In this document: one piece after another, positions 48,331 to 59,930 of the stretch
How the letters are laid out: each line of letters begins with the position of its first letter
Position numbering within the stretch: position 1 is the first letter of the stretch
From: Isoetes taiwanensis
Lineage: Eukaryota; Streptophyta; Lycopodiopsida; Isoetales; Isoetaceae
Reading direction: 5' to 3'
Length of the DNA: 64,000 nt
NCBI GenBank assembly: GCA_021234155.1
Contig: JAJEKV010000014.1
Span: 12,441,836 to 12,505,835 of the forward strand
Made by a program: the position numbers and the translations under genes
Notes under the pieces: generated by a model
Database searches by the model: none
Told to the model about the DNA's origin: nothing
The model's input: the letters and a program-made list of their open reading frames with translations, nothing else

Positions 48331-50060
48331 TGCCAAACTTCGAAAAGCAACCACAAAAAAGCGGCTTGAACCACAATCCCGCCGGTTTCCAGCGGCACAC
48401 ACGTAACAACACCTAAAGGCATGATTTTAGCATTAGAAAATGATCTTAACACCATTGGTGAAGGTTTTGTGATCTTCAAACCACATTTTTGCATTATATG
48501 CTGAGGCATCACATTCAAAGAAGAACCACCATCTAACAAAACTCTAGGAAGTTGATGAGCACCAATTTTTGCTGAACATGTAAAGGCATTAGGGTCTTCC
48601 TCTTCCTGAGTTAGTACAATTTCAGAAGCAAAAGAAACTGTTTCTACATTACTAGAGTTGATTACTTTCTGCCTATAGCTAGGAGCAATCCTCAACAGAG
48701 TTAATAAATCCAAAGTCACCTTAGAATTCTTAAGAATATGTTCAAAGTCATCCAAATCTTTATCTTTTCTCTGGAATCTTTCAGCAGGAGCAGGAGCTAT
48801 TACCTGATAAGCTTGATCTTCTTTTTGAATTTCTTTCTCTTGGCACTGACCTGAGTTTGCATCCTTCTTGTTCTCAGCCATAGCTCTAGTTTGTACTGCC
48901 ATGACTGCTTCCTGGAATGCTTCTTCTTCCAAGAATCTTACAGATGCACTAGTTTCAGCTTTTTTCCCTTGTTCTTGTTTCTCCAAATACTCCTTCACCA
49001 AGCATCTATCCTCATAATGGCCAATCTCTTTGCAGAACTTGCACACTGGGCAAACCTTTCCATAATGACCTTTCTTTCCACACTTCAAGCAAGCCCTGTA
49101 ATAACAAATGTCACTAGGGTGAGTATTCTTGGTACAATGAATGCAGGGTGGATAAGTTTTTATGCTATTTTTCATCTCCATGAGTTGCTTAGTCAACTCT
49201 GCTATGGTTTCAGCCATCTTGACCATCTCAGCTTTTGATTCATTGGGTTGAGCTTCTTCCTCAACCTTGGCTTTTCTTTTTTCCTTCACAGCATACACAG
49301 GCTCTTGTTCATAATCAGGATAGAAAGGATCTGAGACATGTGTGTGGCAAGTGTCAGGTAGGAAAGATAGTTCTGCAGATATAGAAGTAGCTTTGGCAAA
49401 GGCTTTGTGTATAGAATCAAAACCTTCTTGGTTTTGGATCCTAAGCATTTTCTTGTGAATTCTTGGCCTAGGAACTAGACCTTTGATAAAAGCAGCTACA
49501 AAGAAGAGAGATGGAGTAGGGATATGACTCTTTTGGCACTTTCTAAGGTAGGCACTGAATCTTTCAACATATTGGTTGATGCTCGCCTCCCGCCAGAATC
49601 TGAGAAAGTTTGAAGCTCATTGGCAAGCTCTTGTGGTCTTGTGACTTTCCAAACCTGCTCAAGAACTGTTCCACAAGACTCTCATAAGTGTTAGTACCCA
49701 TAACAGTAGTAACATGTTCACACCATGCTTCAGGTTCACTAGATTTCATACATTTCACAAATTCAGAGAACTTACAACCTTTTTTATTACCATAATCTTT
49801 GTAGTAGTCTTCAAATGTCTTCAAGAATTGATTGGCATTCATCTTTGGGCTCAAAAATAGGAGGAGTAATTGGCGAGGTTCAGTTCAAAAATAGGAGGCA
49901 TAGTCAAATTAGGAGGCATATTGCTTGAACTGGGCATTCCAATGGGATCGATGGGTTTGGAGCTTGGTCTGCTCAATTCTCCTACTTGGAGGCATGTTTT
50001 TTCTCTATTTCCAGGTGAGTTCTTGGTTACCAGGAGGGATAATCTCGGTAGGACCTCCAA
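48327..50060 (-). pseudogene. Gag and protease, copy 2
   Basis: The N-terminal gag lies in 50,060-49,851 (MEVLPRLSLLVTKNSPG.., SSSNMPPNLTMPPIFELN) and 49,854-49,564 (MSPKMNANQFLKTFEDYYKD, SEPEAWCEHVTTVMG). A long frame 49,448-48,327 (373 codons) joins the end of the capsid part (IHKAFAKATSISAE), the three CCHC knuckles, the acidic linker and the protease active site LLDGGSSLNVM without interruption. This shows gag and protease in one frame in the family, while copy 1 has a break between them. Breaks are at about 49,330-49,380 and 49,580-49,640. Confidence 0.85.
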
Positions 50061-50589
50061 AATGTTGGAGATTATCTTGGGTGGTCTCCAACTGGGGCCT
50101 TACAAAGGTGTTTTGATGGGTGGGGACCTCGGATCACTTGAGGTGATCAATCACCAGCGCAAAACATCTCGACTTTTGCAAGGAAATACCAAATCCACTA
50201 GAGTCCCTAAAGCAAAAGAAACTAGCAGCACTTAAACATTCACCAAACCATGCATCTATTTCAAAAGCACTTGAAATCTTTTACCAAAGTATGCTAGCCA
50301 ACTCGGAAGCTGTTGTGCAAAGTCTACAAGCAAAGTGTTTCTGAGACTTCTCACAAATCAACTTCTGGTGGGTCAATTTTTTGGTCAATGGCACGGGACG
50401 GTGAGCTCGATTTTGCCAAATGCTAAGCAATGATCTTACGTGGTAGAAACAAATTCCCACACCTAGGTATGCTCACGTAGGTCACGTGCATATGCTCAGC
50501 GGGTTCAAACAAAGCCTAAATTCTTCTTTGTAACATGCATTGCCGGAGTTTCAATGGCGGGGGGCACATGCTGATCTTTGCACTCTAAT

Positions 50590-52670
50590 TGTCAATTCCC
50601 TTTCTTTTTGTTTTCTCTGCTCTCAATGTTCACTACTGATGCCTCGATGGTTGCTTGGATACTAGAGATGCCAACAAACTAGCAGATGATTCAAAGAAAA
50701 GATCTATTTTAATCTTTCTCAAAGAACATATGATCTGCCGGGACGTTTCAATTTTTTTTCTTTTTCTAACAATGACTTAAACAAGCACTAGTTGTATTTT
50801 GCTCAATTCCTTTATGCTCAAGTGTAAATGACAATGCATAGCAAAATGAGTTCAATCATACTTTCACACACTCTTTCCCAAATTCCGATTTTCATTAAGT
50901 CAAAACAGCAAATTCACAACACAGGGTATTCAAGAATGTCCGACTGGATCATCCAAGAACAACTCAATCAAAATAAACTTCAAGTTTCAAAAGATTCAAG
51001 GATATTTCATCACATATGCCTCGATTTTGATTTCGAAGCGGGGAGGATCTTACGCAAGCTCGTGACGAGCGTCCGCGACTTCCGCGTTCGATCTTCAAAT
51101 CCGCTTATGGCCCTCGAAAAATTTCAGTAGAACAAACCTCTCTTTAAAGTCCCCTGTCTCCGGCCGGATCTTGGCAAATTCGCAATCAATGCCACGGTTT
51201 TGGTTTAATTGAGCTGTTCTTTCGGTGAAGTAGGACAAAATCGGCCAACAGATGCAATGATTACTCCGTTTGGCTCAACAGAATGAAGGTTTCTTGGCAA
51301 ATTCAAATTTTAGGGTTCAATATGATATATCCCACGGCGAGATCAAGAAATGGGCCAAGGTATAAATAGAGAGCTATTTTTCTCTCTCTTGATTACGTGG
51401 TCTCTCCCGCCAAGCTCGGCTCGTGTTTTGACTTGGCATGCCGGGGGGCGCCACTTGGCGAGAGGATGAGAGGGTAGATAGATGGGGGGGTAGAATAGGA
51501 AAATTTTTGTATTTTTTTGGCATGGGGACACGGTTCCCAAGAAATGAAATTTGAAGGTCTATATAGGGGGTTTTTTGAGATTTTTGTGCGGGTGGCATAT
51601 TTTCATGGGAGCTTCAAGATGGCAAGGCCAAATTTTGGAAAAATAATATTTGAAAAGTCAATGGTGATGTGTGTTGGTCAAACAAGGCATTTTGCCTGGA
51701 TGGAATTTCAAGATTTCAAGTGCCCCTTGATATTTTGATGATGAGGTGGCAATAGGTGAAAATGTAGTGGAGAGGTGGAAAAATAGGTCAACTAGGGTGA
51801 ACAAGGCTAGTAGGTCCACTTCCCAAGGTAATTTGATCATTAGGTTGACCAATTTTGAGTTTGGTCAAAACTTGCCTAGTCATCATTTGATGATGTGGAG
51901 TGATGTGATGATGTGGAAATTTGGTGCTTAGGTGGCAACATGATGAATGAGACATGAAGGTGGCAATAGGTGAGTGGACCAAAGTAGCTATGGAGGTGAT
52001 GACATGTATATCTAGTCATCATGCCATGTCACTTGGAGATGGTGGTGGGCATTTTTGTGTTTTTGTGTTTTTTGTGCTTAGCACATATGTTTTTGCTTTA
52101 GCTACTTGGTATGAAGTGTGTGATAATGGAATGGCAAGGCATGAGATGAAAATGATGATATAGAGCTTGATGCTAGGCAACTTTTAGGTTTGACAACTTC
52201 CTTGGAAAATGTGCCCTAGGTAATGGTAGGTCAACTATGAGACAAATGGTTACATATGAAATACATGATGGTATAGGATGTGAAAAGGCAATGAGGGTGG
52301 AAAAATAGGATAAAGGGATGATGGTATGATGGAACAAAGGGTAAATAGGAAAAATAGGATAAGGGATGATGGTATGATGGAACAAAGGGCAAATAGAGAA
52401 TCATCACAACATGAGAAAGATAAATACCATGTCATAGCTTGCCATCTTCAGGGGTCCTCCAAACCTCACAAGTGCCTTGAGCTAGAGAATGCATTCAATC
52501 CTTGGAGTTTGAGTTGTGAATTTGTGTCTTGACTTAAAGTCATCATTTTGGGTTCTTCATCGGCATCTTTGGTCTTTAAGTTTTTGGTCTCGGTATTCTT
52601 GGTCTTCAAATCCTTGCCTGTGATATTGCTCAAGAGCCTTGTATATATTTACTGCTATAGTTGGGCAACA
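50590..52670 (-). repeat. LTR C, 5'-most
   Basis: The promoter LTR of the right-hand copy. It aligns with LTRs A and B, but its terminal inverted repeat is damaged (tatttactgctatagttggg instead of the paired form) and it has many changes at CAG/CTG. It is followed directly by a copia integrase fragment, not by sequence shared with the internal regions. Confidence 0.85.
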
Positions 52671-52840
52671 CTCAGCCACCCCCGTTTTCTTTGAGGAGAG
52701 AATCTACATGTCAATTGTCTCCTAATGCCCTTTTTTTGCACAGAAATCTTTAAACTCGAGACAAGTACTCACCTCCCCTATCGGATCTAATACACTTCAC
52801 TTTCCTTCCGTTTTAGTTTCAACGAGGTTGAAGGTTTTGT
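52671..52840 (-). mobile_element. Ty1/copia integrase fragment
   Basis: On the minus strand, in three frames joined by shifts, it reads GRKVKCIRSDRGGEYLSR, EFKDFCAKKG and GIRRQLTCRFSPQ, then a GVAE end. This is the second half of the copia integrase core, with the Asp of SDRGGEY and the Glu of the NGVAE motif. The fragment stops exactly at the LTR C boundary. Its continuation is not found at the other end of the array. Confidence 0.75.
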
Positions 52841-53049
52841 CGGGGAACACATTCAACATTTTGGAGGTTCTACCGAGATATTTTTCTGGAATTTGAACTC
52901 ATGGCTCCTAGTGTTGACCCGATTTTTGGCAAAATCGGGGTCAGCATAGAAGAACACTATCAAGGTCTTGGGGGGGTGAAGATCAAGGGTCCAGATTCAT
53001 TTGTGCTTGTTGTTAGAATCCAAGGGCCCATATTAAGTTGTGTTAGTTG
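52841..53049. other. Short spacer with a gag-leader-like scrap and a hairpin
   Basis: At 52,858-52,885 the plus strand reads NILEVLPRY, matching the NILEVLPRL at the start of the Ty3 gag but in opposite orientation. At 52,912-52,947 TGTTGACCCGATTTT pairs with AAAATCGGGGTCAGCA around a TGGC centre. Confidence 0.5.
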
Positions 53050-56000
53050 TTAAACAAAAAGACAAATTTGGTTATGGAGAGAAGGAAGGAAGGAAGGAAG
53101 GAAGTATATTTTAACGTCCACGGAGGCCAACTGGCCTATGAGACGGTGATACAATATAGCGAAAAGTTTCCAAACACAAAAGAAAACCACAAAAACCCTG
53201 TACAATGTGTCTCTACCACTGGGATGAAAAAACCCCCCATGTGGGAGGAAAAACCCTTGTAGTAGTAGGCGTTGAGAGGCCCTATCTGGGCGCTCAAATT
53301 CTCTGTGCCTCCCTGACGGTGGAGACTTGCAGAATGTAGGATGCGAGACGTGCAAACATTGGCGAAGCCAACAGTTGATGAATTGCTATCTCAGAGTATC
53401 TGAGATCGGCATGAGCTGCTCAGATGTGTGCATATGCTGGGCATTCCTGTAGAGCATGGTATTCATCTTCTACTATGCGCATGGCAACGGCGGCATAATC
53501 TCTCATCTTGGGGATTCCACGCCCTCCATCATTACCCGGTACTGTCTCAATTCGAGATGGTGGGACCACCGCCCTTATTGTAGCTATAGCTCTCCGTTTC
53601 TTGGTAGAGATATGAAGCGACGAATTAACCTGCGTGTGGTAGTGCTCTGTTTTGGGCTTTGCAAGAGTGGGCGCATCCCACGAGAGGCGACAAAGCGCTC
53701 ATTCAAATGCGCTCTCCGCTGCGCGATATTCGACATATCCATAATGTGTTGATAGTCTATGGACCATCTTGCGAACCATCCCCTACAATGCTCGCCACAC
53801 TCTCGCATGACATTGTGGCCCTTGTGCTAATATATGAGCGGGGAGGAAGGCGTTGTGCATCCATTACGTCAACCTTATGGAAATACGCCAAGGTTCTGCG
53901 CATAGCGAAATCTTTGCGGGACCAAAAGCGATCTCATCTTGCAAAATCGGATAAGGCACCAGGTGTCCTTGGCCCTAGGTCGTATGTTAGGAAAGCCTTA
54001 CGTACCCTCTCTAGCTTATCCCAAGTACCCTTGCTTGCCCTATTTGCCCCCATACCTCTACCCCATACAACAATCTTTGGTTCCACGAGTGCTTCGAGCA
54101 GGGTGTGCTTTGCGTGTGCCCAATCGCAGAGATCTATTATGTAACAGCTATGCGCATTGCATACGGGGGCTTTCCACCTAGCGTTGACCCTTCTTTCTAC
54201 CGCGGTCATCCCATAGCATGTTAGTAGAGAAATCGATTCCCAGATACTTAAAGGTCCTTACAACTTCCATCCTTTGTCCTCTGTAATAGAAGTCTGGGAT
54301 ATCATCTTTGCAGCATGACCGAGGATTGGCAACAGCTTGGTTTTCTGGCTGGTTGGTCATTCATTCGCTATGTCCGCGTAATCTGGTCGAGAGCATCAAA
54401 TGTTTCTGCATACTCCTATTTGTATGGGACAATAAGCCTAGATCGTGCATAGAGAGCAAGCTGTTATCTTGATATGCTTTCGCAAGTGCGGGCCACCACC
54501 TCCATGTTCTTGCATCCGGTCTCCAACTTGTCAATATAGAGTCCAAAAAGCGTTGGAGATAACGGGCATCCCCCATTTTAACACCTATGGTCTTTGTTCA
54601 CCCGATTGGTCCGGACGCAGCAAAGTGGCACATATTTCCGTCATAGAGCGGTAGATGGCATTCGCAAATCCTGTGTGACATGTAGCTCCTGCAAAGCGTT
54701 GCCACAACAGTCAGGGATCGTATCATATGCCGTCTTAAAATCCACGAAAACAAACAATACAAGTCGCGTCGTGCATTGCGGCTAGCTTCCATAAGGATTA
54801 AGTGGGTGGGGGGCAGGAAAAACCGCCTGCCAGCGCATGTACTCCGGTTTCCTCCGCCCATTGCGTTAACTTCTTCTCCAGCACACACCTGCTAAAAGTT
54901 TTGCAAAGTGCGGGCTCACCATGATCATATGGTAGTTGGTGGAGTCATCCACGCTTAAAAGATCTTATGAATAGGGGTGACCTTGCTAACCATCCATTCT
55001 GCGGGAGGCCCCTCTCGATGGCACGATTGATTATCCTGTCAAAGGCCGAGCAAAGCTGGCCCACCCCATTTCAACATTTCGGCACGAGTCCCCGCAAGTC
55101 CTTTGCTTTTACCATTAGCAAGATGCCTAAGACCCGGTGAATGTCCTCCTCACGAAAGCTGTAGTGTTTCTCCTAGCTGATGCAGTGCGTCGCCAATTGC
55201 TCTGGGGGTCATACAACTCCTTCAACCGTTGTCTCCACCGGTGCGAGATAACATTGCGGTGGTTGATGCCTCTTATCAACACTCTCACGCCAAAAGGCTT
55301 TTGGCTCGTCATCGATAGATCAAACATGTTGCTGATTTTTACGCAATGTAGCGATGCTTTTTGGATTTCAAGAATGCCTTATAGTCCCTAATGGCACATT
55401 GTCGGAGCTGTGGATCTAAGATGGTGCGTGGTGACTCTTTAGAGCCTTACACATTGGCCCGTCAAACCGGGGTTTTGAGGGAATTGCTTTCGGTGTCCTT
55501 CAGGGGGCTTTCTTGATGCAAAGCATTCAGCGGGGCTGCCAGTGAGGCCTTCACCAACCATTCACACTTATCATGCAATGTATAGAGGGCATCAATCCCC
55601 TGTAGCTCCGTCCAGCGCCACCTCATATCACCTTGCCGGATAGTTTGGGGTGTATCCCAAACCCCGAGGCGCTGTCGTCGTGGGCCACGCCGCTGAGTGC
55701 CTCAATCCAAAGTGACATAAAGTGGATAGTGGTGCGACAAAGTCTCTTCATCCCTTGTTCGTGCATGCCGGCGAAATCTCTAATGATATCAAGTTCGCAC
55801 TGGAGCTAGGAGAGATAATCCACCACGTTGGCTCCACCATCGCCCGCTTAAACACGCAAGTGAAGCCCCTCGATCGCGGCCATTTGAGCATACCATTGCA
55901 GATCACCATGTCAAAGATCATCGACAGAGCTGGACCAAGTCTCTTCCAAAGGCCACGAGGGTATCACGGGAGCGTCTTGCATCTTTGGGATGCCTCCGTT

Positions 56001-56720
56001 TCTAGCCAAAGTGGGTTGAGTCGGTATTTCCACGAAAAGTGACCAACCGCCAGTAACAAATGCGTGCATTGAAATCTCCCAATAAAAACACATGACCCTC
56101 CGGGCGTCTTGCTCTATGTCATCATACGGTTCCCTATAGGGCATATGCACATTTATATTTGCTTTGATGAACCTGTAGAACTTAGAAGTTTCATGGGGTA
56201 TATAACATCCTGCGATAAGCAATTAGGCGATGGTGAGGCTGCGGCACTCGTATCCGCGTGTAGCGGTTGAGTCTATCACCGGGCGAGGACCTGTGGATGC
56301 TATAGCATCTTTGAAGTAGCACGCGACCCCTCCATACCCTCGCTTGCCATGGGCTCATTGGCGATGAGAAATAATGGTACCACGGGATGTCGATTGGCGG
56401 ATGATCACTATATTCCCATGTCTCTTGCAAGAAGATTCCGGGGCATGTATTGCCTCAATGCGTGTGATGTATTGGGGGGGGGAGCCCTCGCAATTACGAT
56501 GCACGCTTCTTTTAGCGCAGCGATTCTCCTCCATCGTTTGTGAGGCCTACCAAGAAGACAAAAACAAAGGATTGATGAGGTGTAAAAAGGGTTGCCAAGA
56601 TCATGCCAAGTGGATGGCCAAGATTTATCAAAAAAGTTATAAATATCTTGGGGGATTTGTTCTCCTCGTCTTGGCTCACGGAATCTCACATGGAGCAAAG
56701 GCGTTGGCAGCCACAGGGGA
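53050..56720 (-). mobile_element. Second LINE, degraded, different clade
   Basis: On the minus strand the endonuclease comes first (about 56,470-55,880), with LLQETWE-like text, GCYIPHETSKFY and LLGDFNARI. The reverse transcriptase follows (about 55,250-54,180). GCPLSPTLFGLYIDKLE appears near 54,570-54,520, then a damaged YADD box (SMHDLGLLSHT at 54,458-54,425), and EVVRTFKYLGIDFS at about 54,270-54,225. The C-terminal part extends to about 53,460. The 3' end is near a GGAA repeat at 53,083-53,104. The text differs from the LINE at 2.86-9.99 kb and lacks its L1-type ORF1. GC content is higher than the surroundings. Many frame changes make it look dead or badly read. Confidence 0.75.
53083..53104. 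repeat. GGAA microsatellite
   Basis: The phrase gaaggaaggaaggaaggaag is a short run of the four-base unit at the 3' end of the second LINE. Confidence 0.85.
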
Positions 56721-57316
56721 AGATGGTGTTAGAGACCTCTCCCCCATGCAAGATATCTTGAAGCATTGTTTTATATTATTTTCTTGAATAAAGTGGTGCA
56801 CCCTCCTTATTTTCCATACTTTTTTTCCATTGTTTCTTTTTTTTAATTTCCATTCTCTATATTCTCCTTTTTGTGTTACCAAATTTTTGTCCATTTTTCA
56901 TTTTTTAGCACACCACCCCTACCTGGGCCTCTGACCTTTCCTCAAATTCGGCCTATCCCGGTAATTTCCATATCATCAAAATGATGTGCCTTATTTTGCA
57001 CGTCAGATCTCTACTTTTCATAAATCTAAGGCCAGGGGAAATTAGAAAATGGGCAAAAAAATAGCTACGGAGATGGAAAGGGGCTCTCCCAATTCCCTAA
57101 TTGCTTTCTCCTCCTCCTTTCCATTTCTTCCCTGCCTCCGTTTCCTTCTTCTTTCCATTTTCACGCCCACCAGCTTGTTTCATTGCCGTCATTGTTTCTC
57201 TTTTTATTTATCTCTCTTTATCGGCGGTGTTGGCATTTATCGGCGGTGTCGGCATGCAAAGGCGAGGGCAGAAAAGTAAGCTTTTAGCATTTCATGGCTG
57301 CCATTGATGGCTGCCA
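56721..57316. other. Spacer, no gene recognised
   Basis: T-rich and pyrimidine-rich text. A 76-codon plus frame at 57,049 is low-complexity and leucine, serine and phenylalanine rich, probably from pyrimidine tracts. Confidence 0.4.
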
Positions 57317-58050
57317 TTGCTGCTGCAGCAGTTACCGTGGTTGGATCGAGCCCCAAAAGGCAGCAGATTCATCTTGACATTCTGGGTTGTCACAAGCCTG
57401 TGTTTCCCTCAAACCCTAGAATTCATGCAGAAAGAAAGTGATTTTCTTCTTGATTTATGGGCTATGCAGCATCAAGATGATGGCAACCATGTCAAAAATC
57501 GCCATGACTTTAGTTTTACGCCCTCCGTTGGTACAAACCCCCGCCATTTGTAGTTTTATTTAGGGCTCGTTAGCTAGGGAGTTTAATACAACAAGCATAT
57601 GTAATATTTGGTACATGAGCCTCTATCTGAAGCATAATGTTGAATGGTTTTGCAGGCAAATCGAAGTCAAAATGTCACAAGTTGAGAGCAGAATCGAGCA
57701 TTTCCTTTACAAAGGATCTGCTTAGCTGTATGTTGAATGGTAGAAGACATCCATTCTCAGAGTGCTCATGCCCATGGTTTCACTCTTAATCCTATGCTAT
57801 TACGTCATTTCGTTTCCTCTGTCTTTTTGATGGCGATGGTGGTCCTAGCAATGCACAAGCTTCACTAAGTAAGCCTTTCAACGATGAGGATTTAAAAACA
57901 CGGGACAGGCAAAACGCAGTTCTTAGTAAGCGTGAGGAGGATGTTGTCAATAATTTAACTCAAATTGTAATGACGAAGTCGATCATGAATTGGGTGATAA
58001 TGGCCATAAGTTTAGAGATCCTGTGATGAAATCAGAGAAAAACCTGAATG
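57317..58050 (+). other. Possible 5' exons of a plus-strand gene
   Basis: The frame 57,317-57,553 has a hydrophobic segment (FILTFWVVTSLCFPQTL) followed by a polar stretch, like a signal anchor and stem. Later text reads GDGGPSNAQASLSKPFNDED and KREEDVVNNLTQI, then after a shift NDEVDHELGDNGHKFRDPVM. The composition is protein-like but there are stops and shifts. It could be the N-terminal part of the exostosin-like gene whose last exons lie at 59,931-60,271, since such enzymes are type II membrane proteins. That link is only a guess. Confidence 0.25.
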
Positions 58051-58479
58051 ACTAGTTTGATAGTAAAAAACAGAGGAGCCAGTAGCTTAGGAGATTTTCC
58101 TGATGGATCTTTCTTGGGAGAAGATTTCTTTCGTTTCACCTGACTCAAATCTTGTTTCACATATCCAAGCAGCAAAGAAGTAGATTATGACGAGCATACA
58201 GGTTCCAAATGATTGGTCCATTTCCTGGAGAATAAATTTTAAACCTACTCAAGCTCCCTTAGTGATCATTCCTATAAGCAATTTGATCCTTGTCATCCAA
58301 TTGCGATAGAACATCTTGATACATTAGCCTGTTATTCATATTCGTGGAACTGTCTCTCATAAGCATGTCCTTCCCATTGGGCATTATATTACATGTTGGC
58401 CATCAGGACATATGCTCTAGAATGAAAGGAATTTACATACGTAATTGCTTCAAAGCATTTTCTTCCTAGTAGTGCATTT

Positions 58480-59100
58480 TGCATGTAGTGGCAGAGACAC
58501 CCTGCAGGACAAATATCGGGTTTTCCACAGTAATGGAATCTTCTGCCTCTTTAAAACATCCTGCATGGCTTAAAAGTTCCACCATGCATGTGATGTGGAG
58601 TAGGTTGAAGTTTAAGCAATCGAATTCACTCATGGACCTGGCATACCATAAGCCTTCATCGCCAAACCCACACGATTGAGTGTTGTGAGTATGCCAAGGA
58701 ATGCAACATCATTTGGTTGAATTCCATGATTTTTCATACTCTTAAAACACTCTGCAGCCAATCGGCTTCACCAATCTCGGCACATCCGTGATCATGGCAC
58801 TCCAAACCACCCACGTTTTATTTGGCAATTCGTCAAAGACTTTGAATGCTTCTAACAAGCTTCGCAGACTTGGAATACATATCAACAAGTGCACTTCCAA
58901 TAACAATCTCAGAATGGATACCATCTTCAAATACCATCTTCAACTATTTGCTCATGGATATGTTGGCCTTGACTTATGGCACATATTTCACCACATGCAT
59001 GTTTTATATTCTCACGCGATGTTGCCGTGTAGCAACTACTGCAAGCTTGCTTTTCCCATGTTGAACATATACTACATCCTGCTTGGCTAAATCAAAAAAT
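58480..59100 (-). pseudogene. PLS-type pentatricopeptide repeat protein fragment
   Basis: PPR proteins bind organelle RNA. On the minus strand, in several frames, the text reads DGIHSEIVIGSALVDMYSK, EAFKVFDELPNKTWVVWSAM, KNHGIQPNDVAFLGILTTL and LLHITCMVELLSHAGC. These are the successive S, L2 and P motifs of plant PLS-class PPR proteins (GSALVDMY.K.G, VFDEMP..N.V.WNAMI, G..PN.VTFL..L.AC, HY.CMVDLLGRAG). About five repeats are recognisable and frames change at least four times. No start, stop or C-terminal E/DYW extension was found. Confidence 0.7.
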
Positions 59101-59930
59101 ACTTTTAAGTGCCTCCTCCAGGACTTCCAGCTTTTGTGTACATAACAATAAGGGTATGCGCCAATGGCAATGTTAGATAGGAAAACCGACAGGGGCAAAT
59201 ATGTCAAATAAGGCTATTTTTTGTAGAATCTTCTAGAGAGCAAGTTTTACATAATGAATGCTTCCCATGCCATAAAATGAGAGGAAAAGTGAGCCAAAAC
59301 TTTGTGAAGTGTACAACATAGAAAGAGCTCCATATGTAATTTAGGTATGAAGTTATACTTGTTTTTTGAAATAGGGAACCAGTTATGAGAAGATAACCCA
59401 AATTGTGGAAGAATCGTGGGGATTTTTAAAAGGAAATATCCAGACTGGAACCATACCTTAGAAGCAGCCATTTTTTGTCACATTTTTTACAGCCCTTTGC
59501 ATTGCCACATGGTGGTAATGACACTTCAAATAGGTACAGACCTGATAAGTGTTTGAGATGTAAGATTTGATATTTATCAGCATGAGCCAACTGGAATTTT
59601 CATTATCTCCTTTTCATAAGGACATTAGCGTGTTAACTTCAAACTTTTTTAGTAGATCCTTAGATAAAATAGAATAATAGAACTTGGTTTTCTTACTTAA
59701 TTGCTTCATTTTATTCCTCATGACAGTTCTTGGCTTTTGGGCAGGTGGTTGCATTCCGGGTACATCACATGAACAACTCAGATGAACTTCTAACCCTTGA
59801 AACATTCTAGGAATCTTATATATATTTGTAGTTTGTTAAGATTTGTTGTCCATAACTTTATAAACATTTTCGTGCAGTAATTCTATATGATTATTATGAC
59901 TTGCCCTTCAATGATGTCTTAAATTGGCAG

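Larger units (their letters stand above)
33198..52670 (-). mobile_element. Tandem Ty3 retrotransposon array: three LTRs, two internal regions
   Basis: Three direct copies of a sequence of about 2.08 kb (33,198-35,280; 41,887-43,975; 50,590-52,670) alternate with two internal regions (35,281-41,886 and 43,976-50,589), both coding on the minus strand. The middle LTR therefore serves as the 5' LTR of one copy and the 3' LTR of the other. The coding order is gag, protease, RNase H of RVT_3 type, reverse transcriptase, degenerate native RNase H, integrase. The lost catalytic Asp in the native RNase H and the presence of a second RNase H point to the Tat side of plant Ty3 elements. Outside CAG/CTG sites the copies are almost identical, so the duplication is recent. 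No primer-binding site or polypurine tract was recognised with confidence. Confidence 0.9.

Noticed and set aside
50540-50592. Primer-binding site next to LTR C
   Set aside because: The minus-strand text after the LTR does not match the initiator methionine or other tRNA ends that I could recognise, so none is annotated.
33193-52675. Target-site duplication of the LTR array
   Set aside because: The flanking pentamers tacag and ctcag match at only three positions and the two flanks come from different sequences.
53456-54144. Plus-strand frames at 53.4-54.2 kb as host genes
   Set aside because: They are shadows of the minus-strand LINE reverse transcriptase and C-terminal region.
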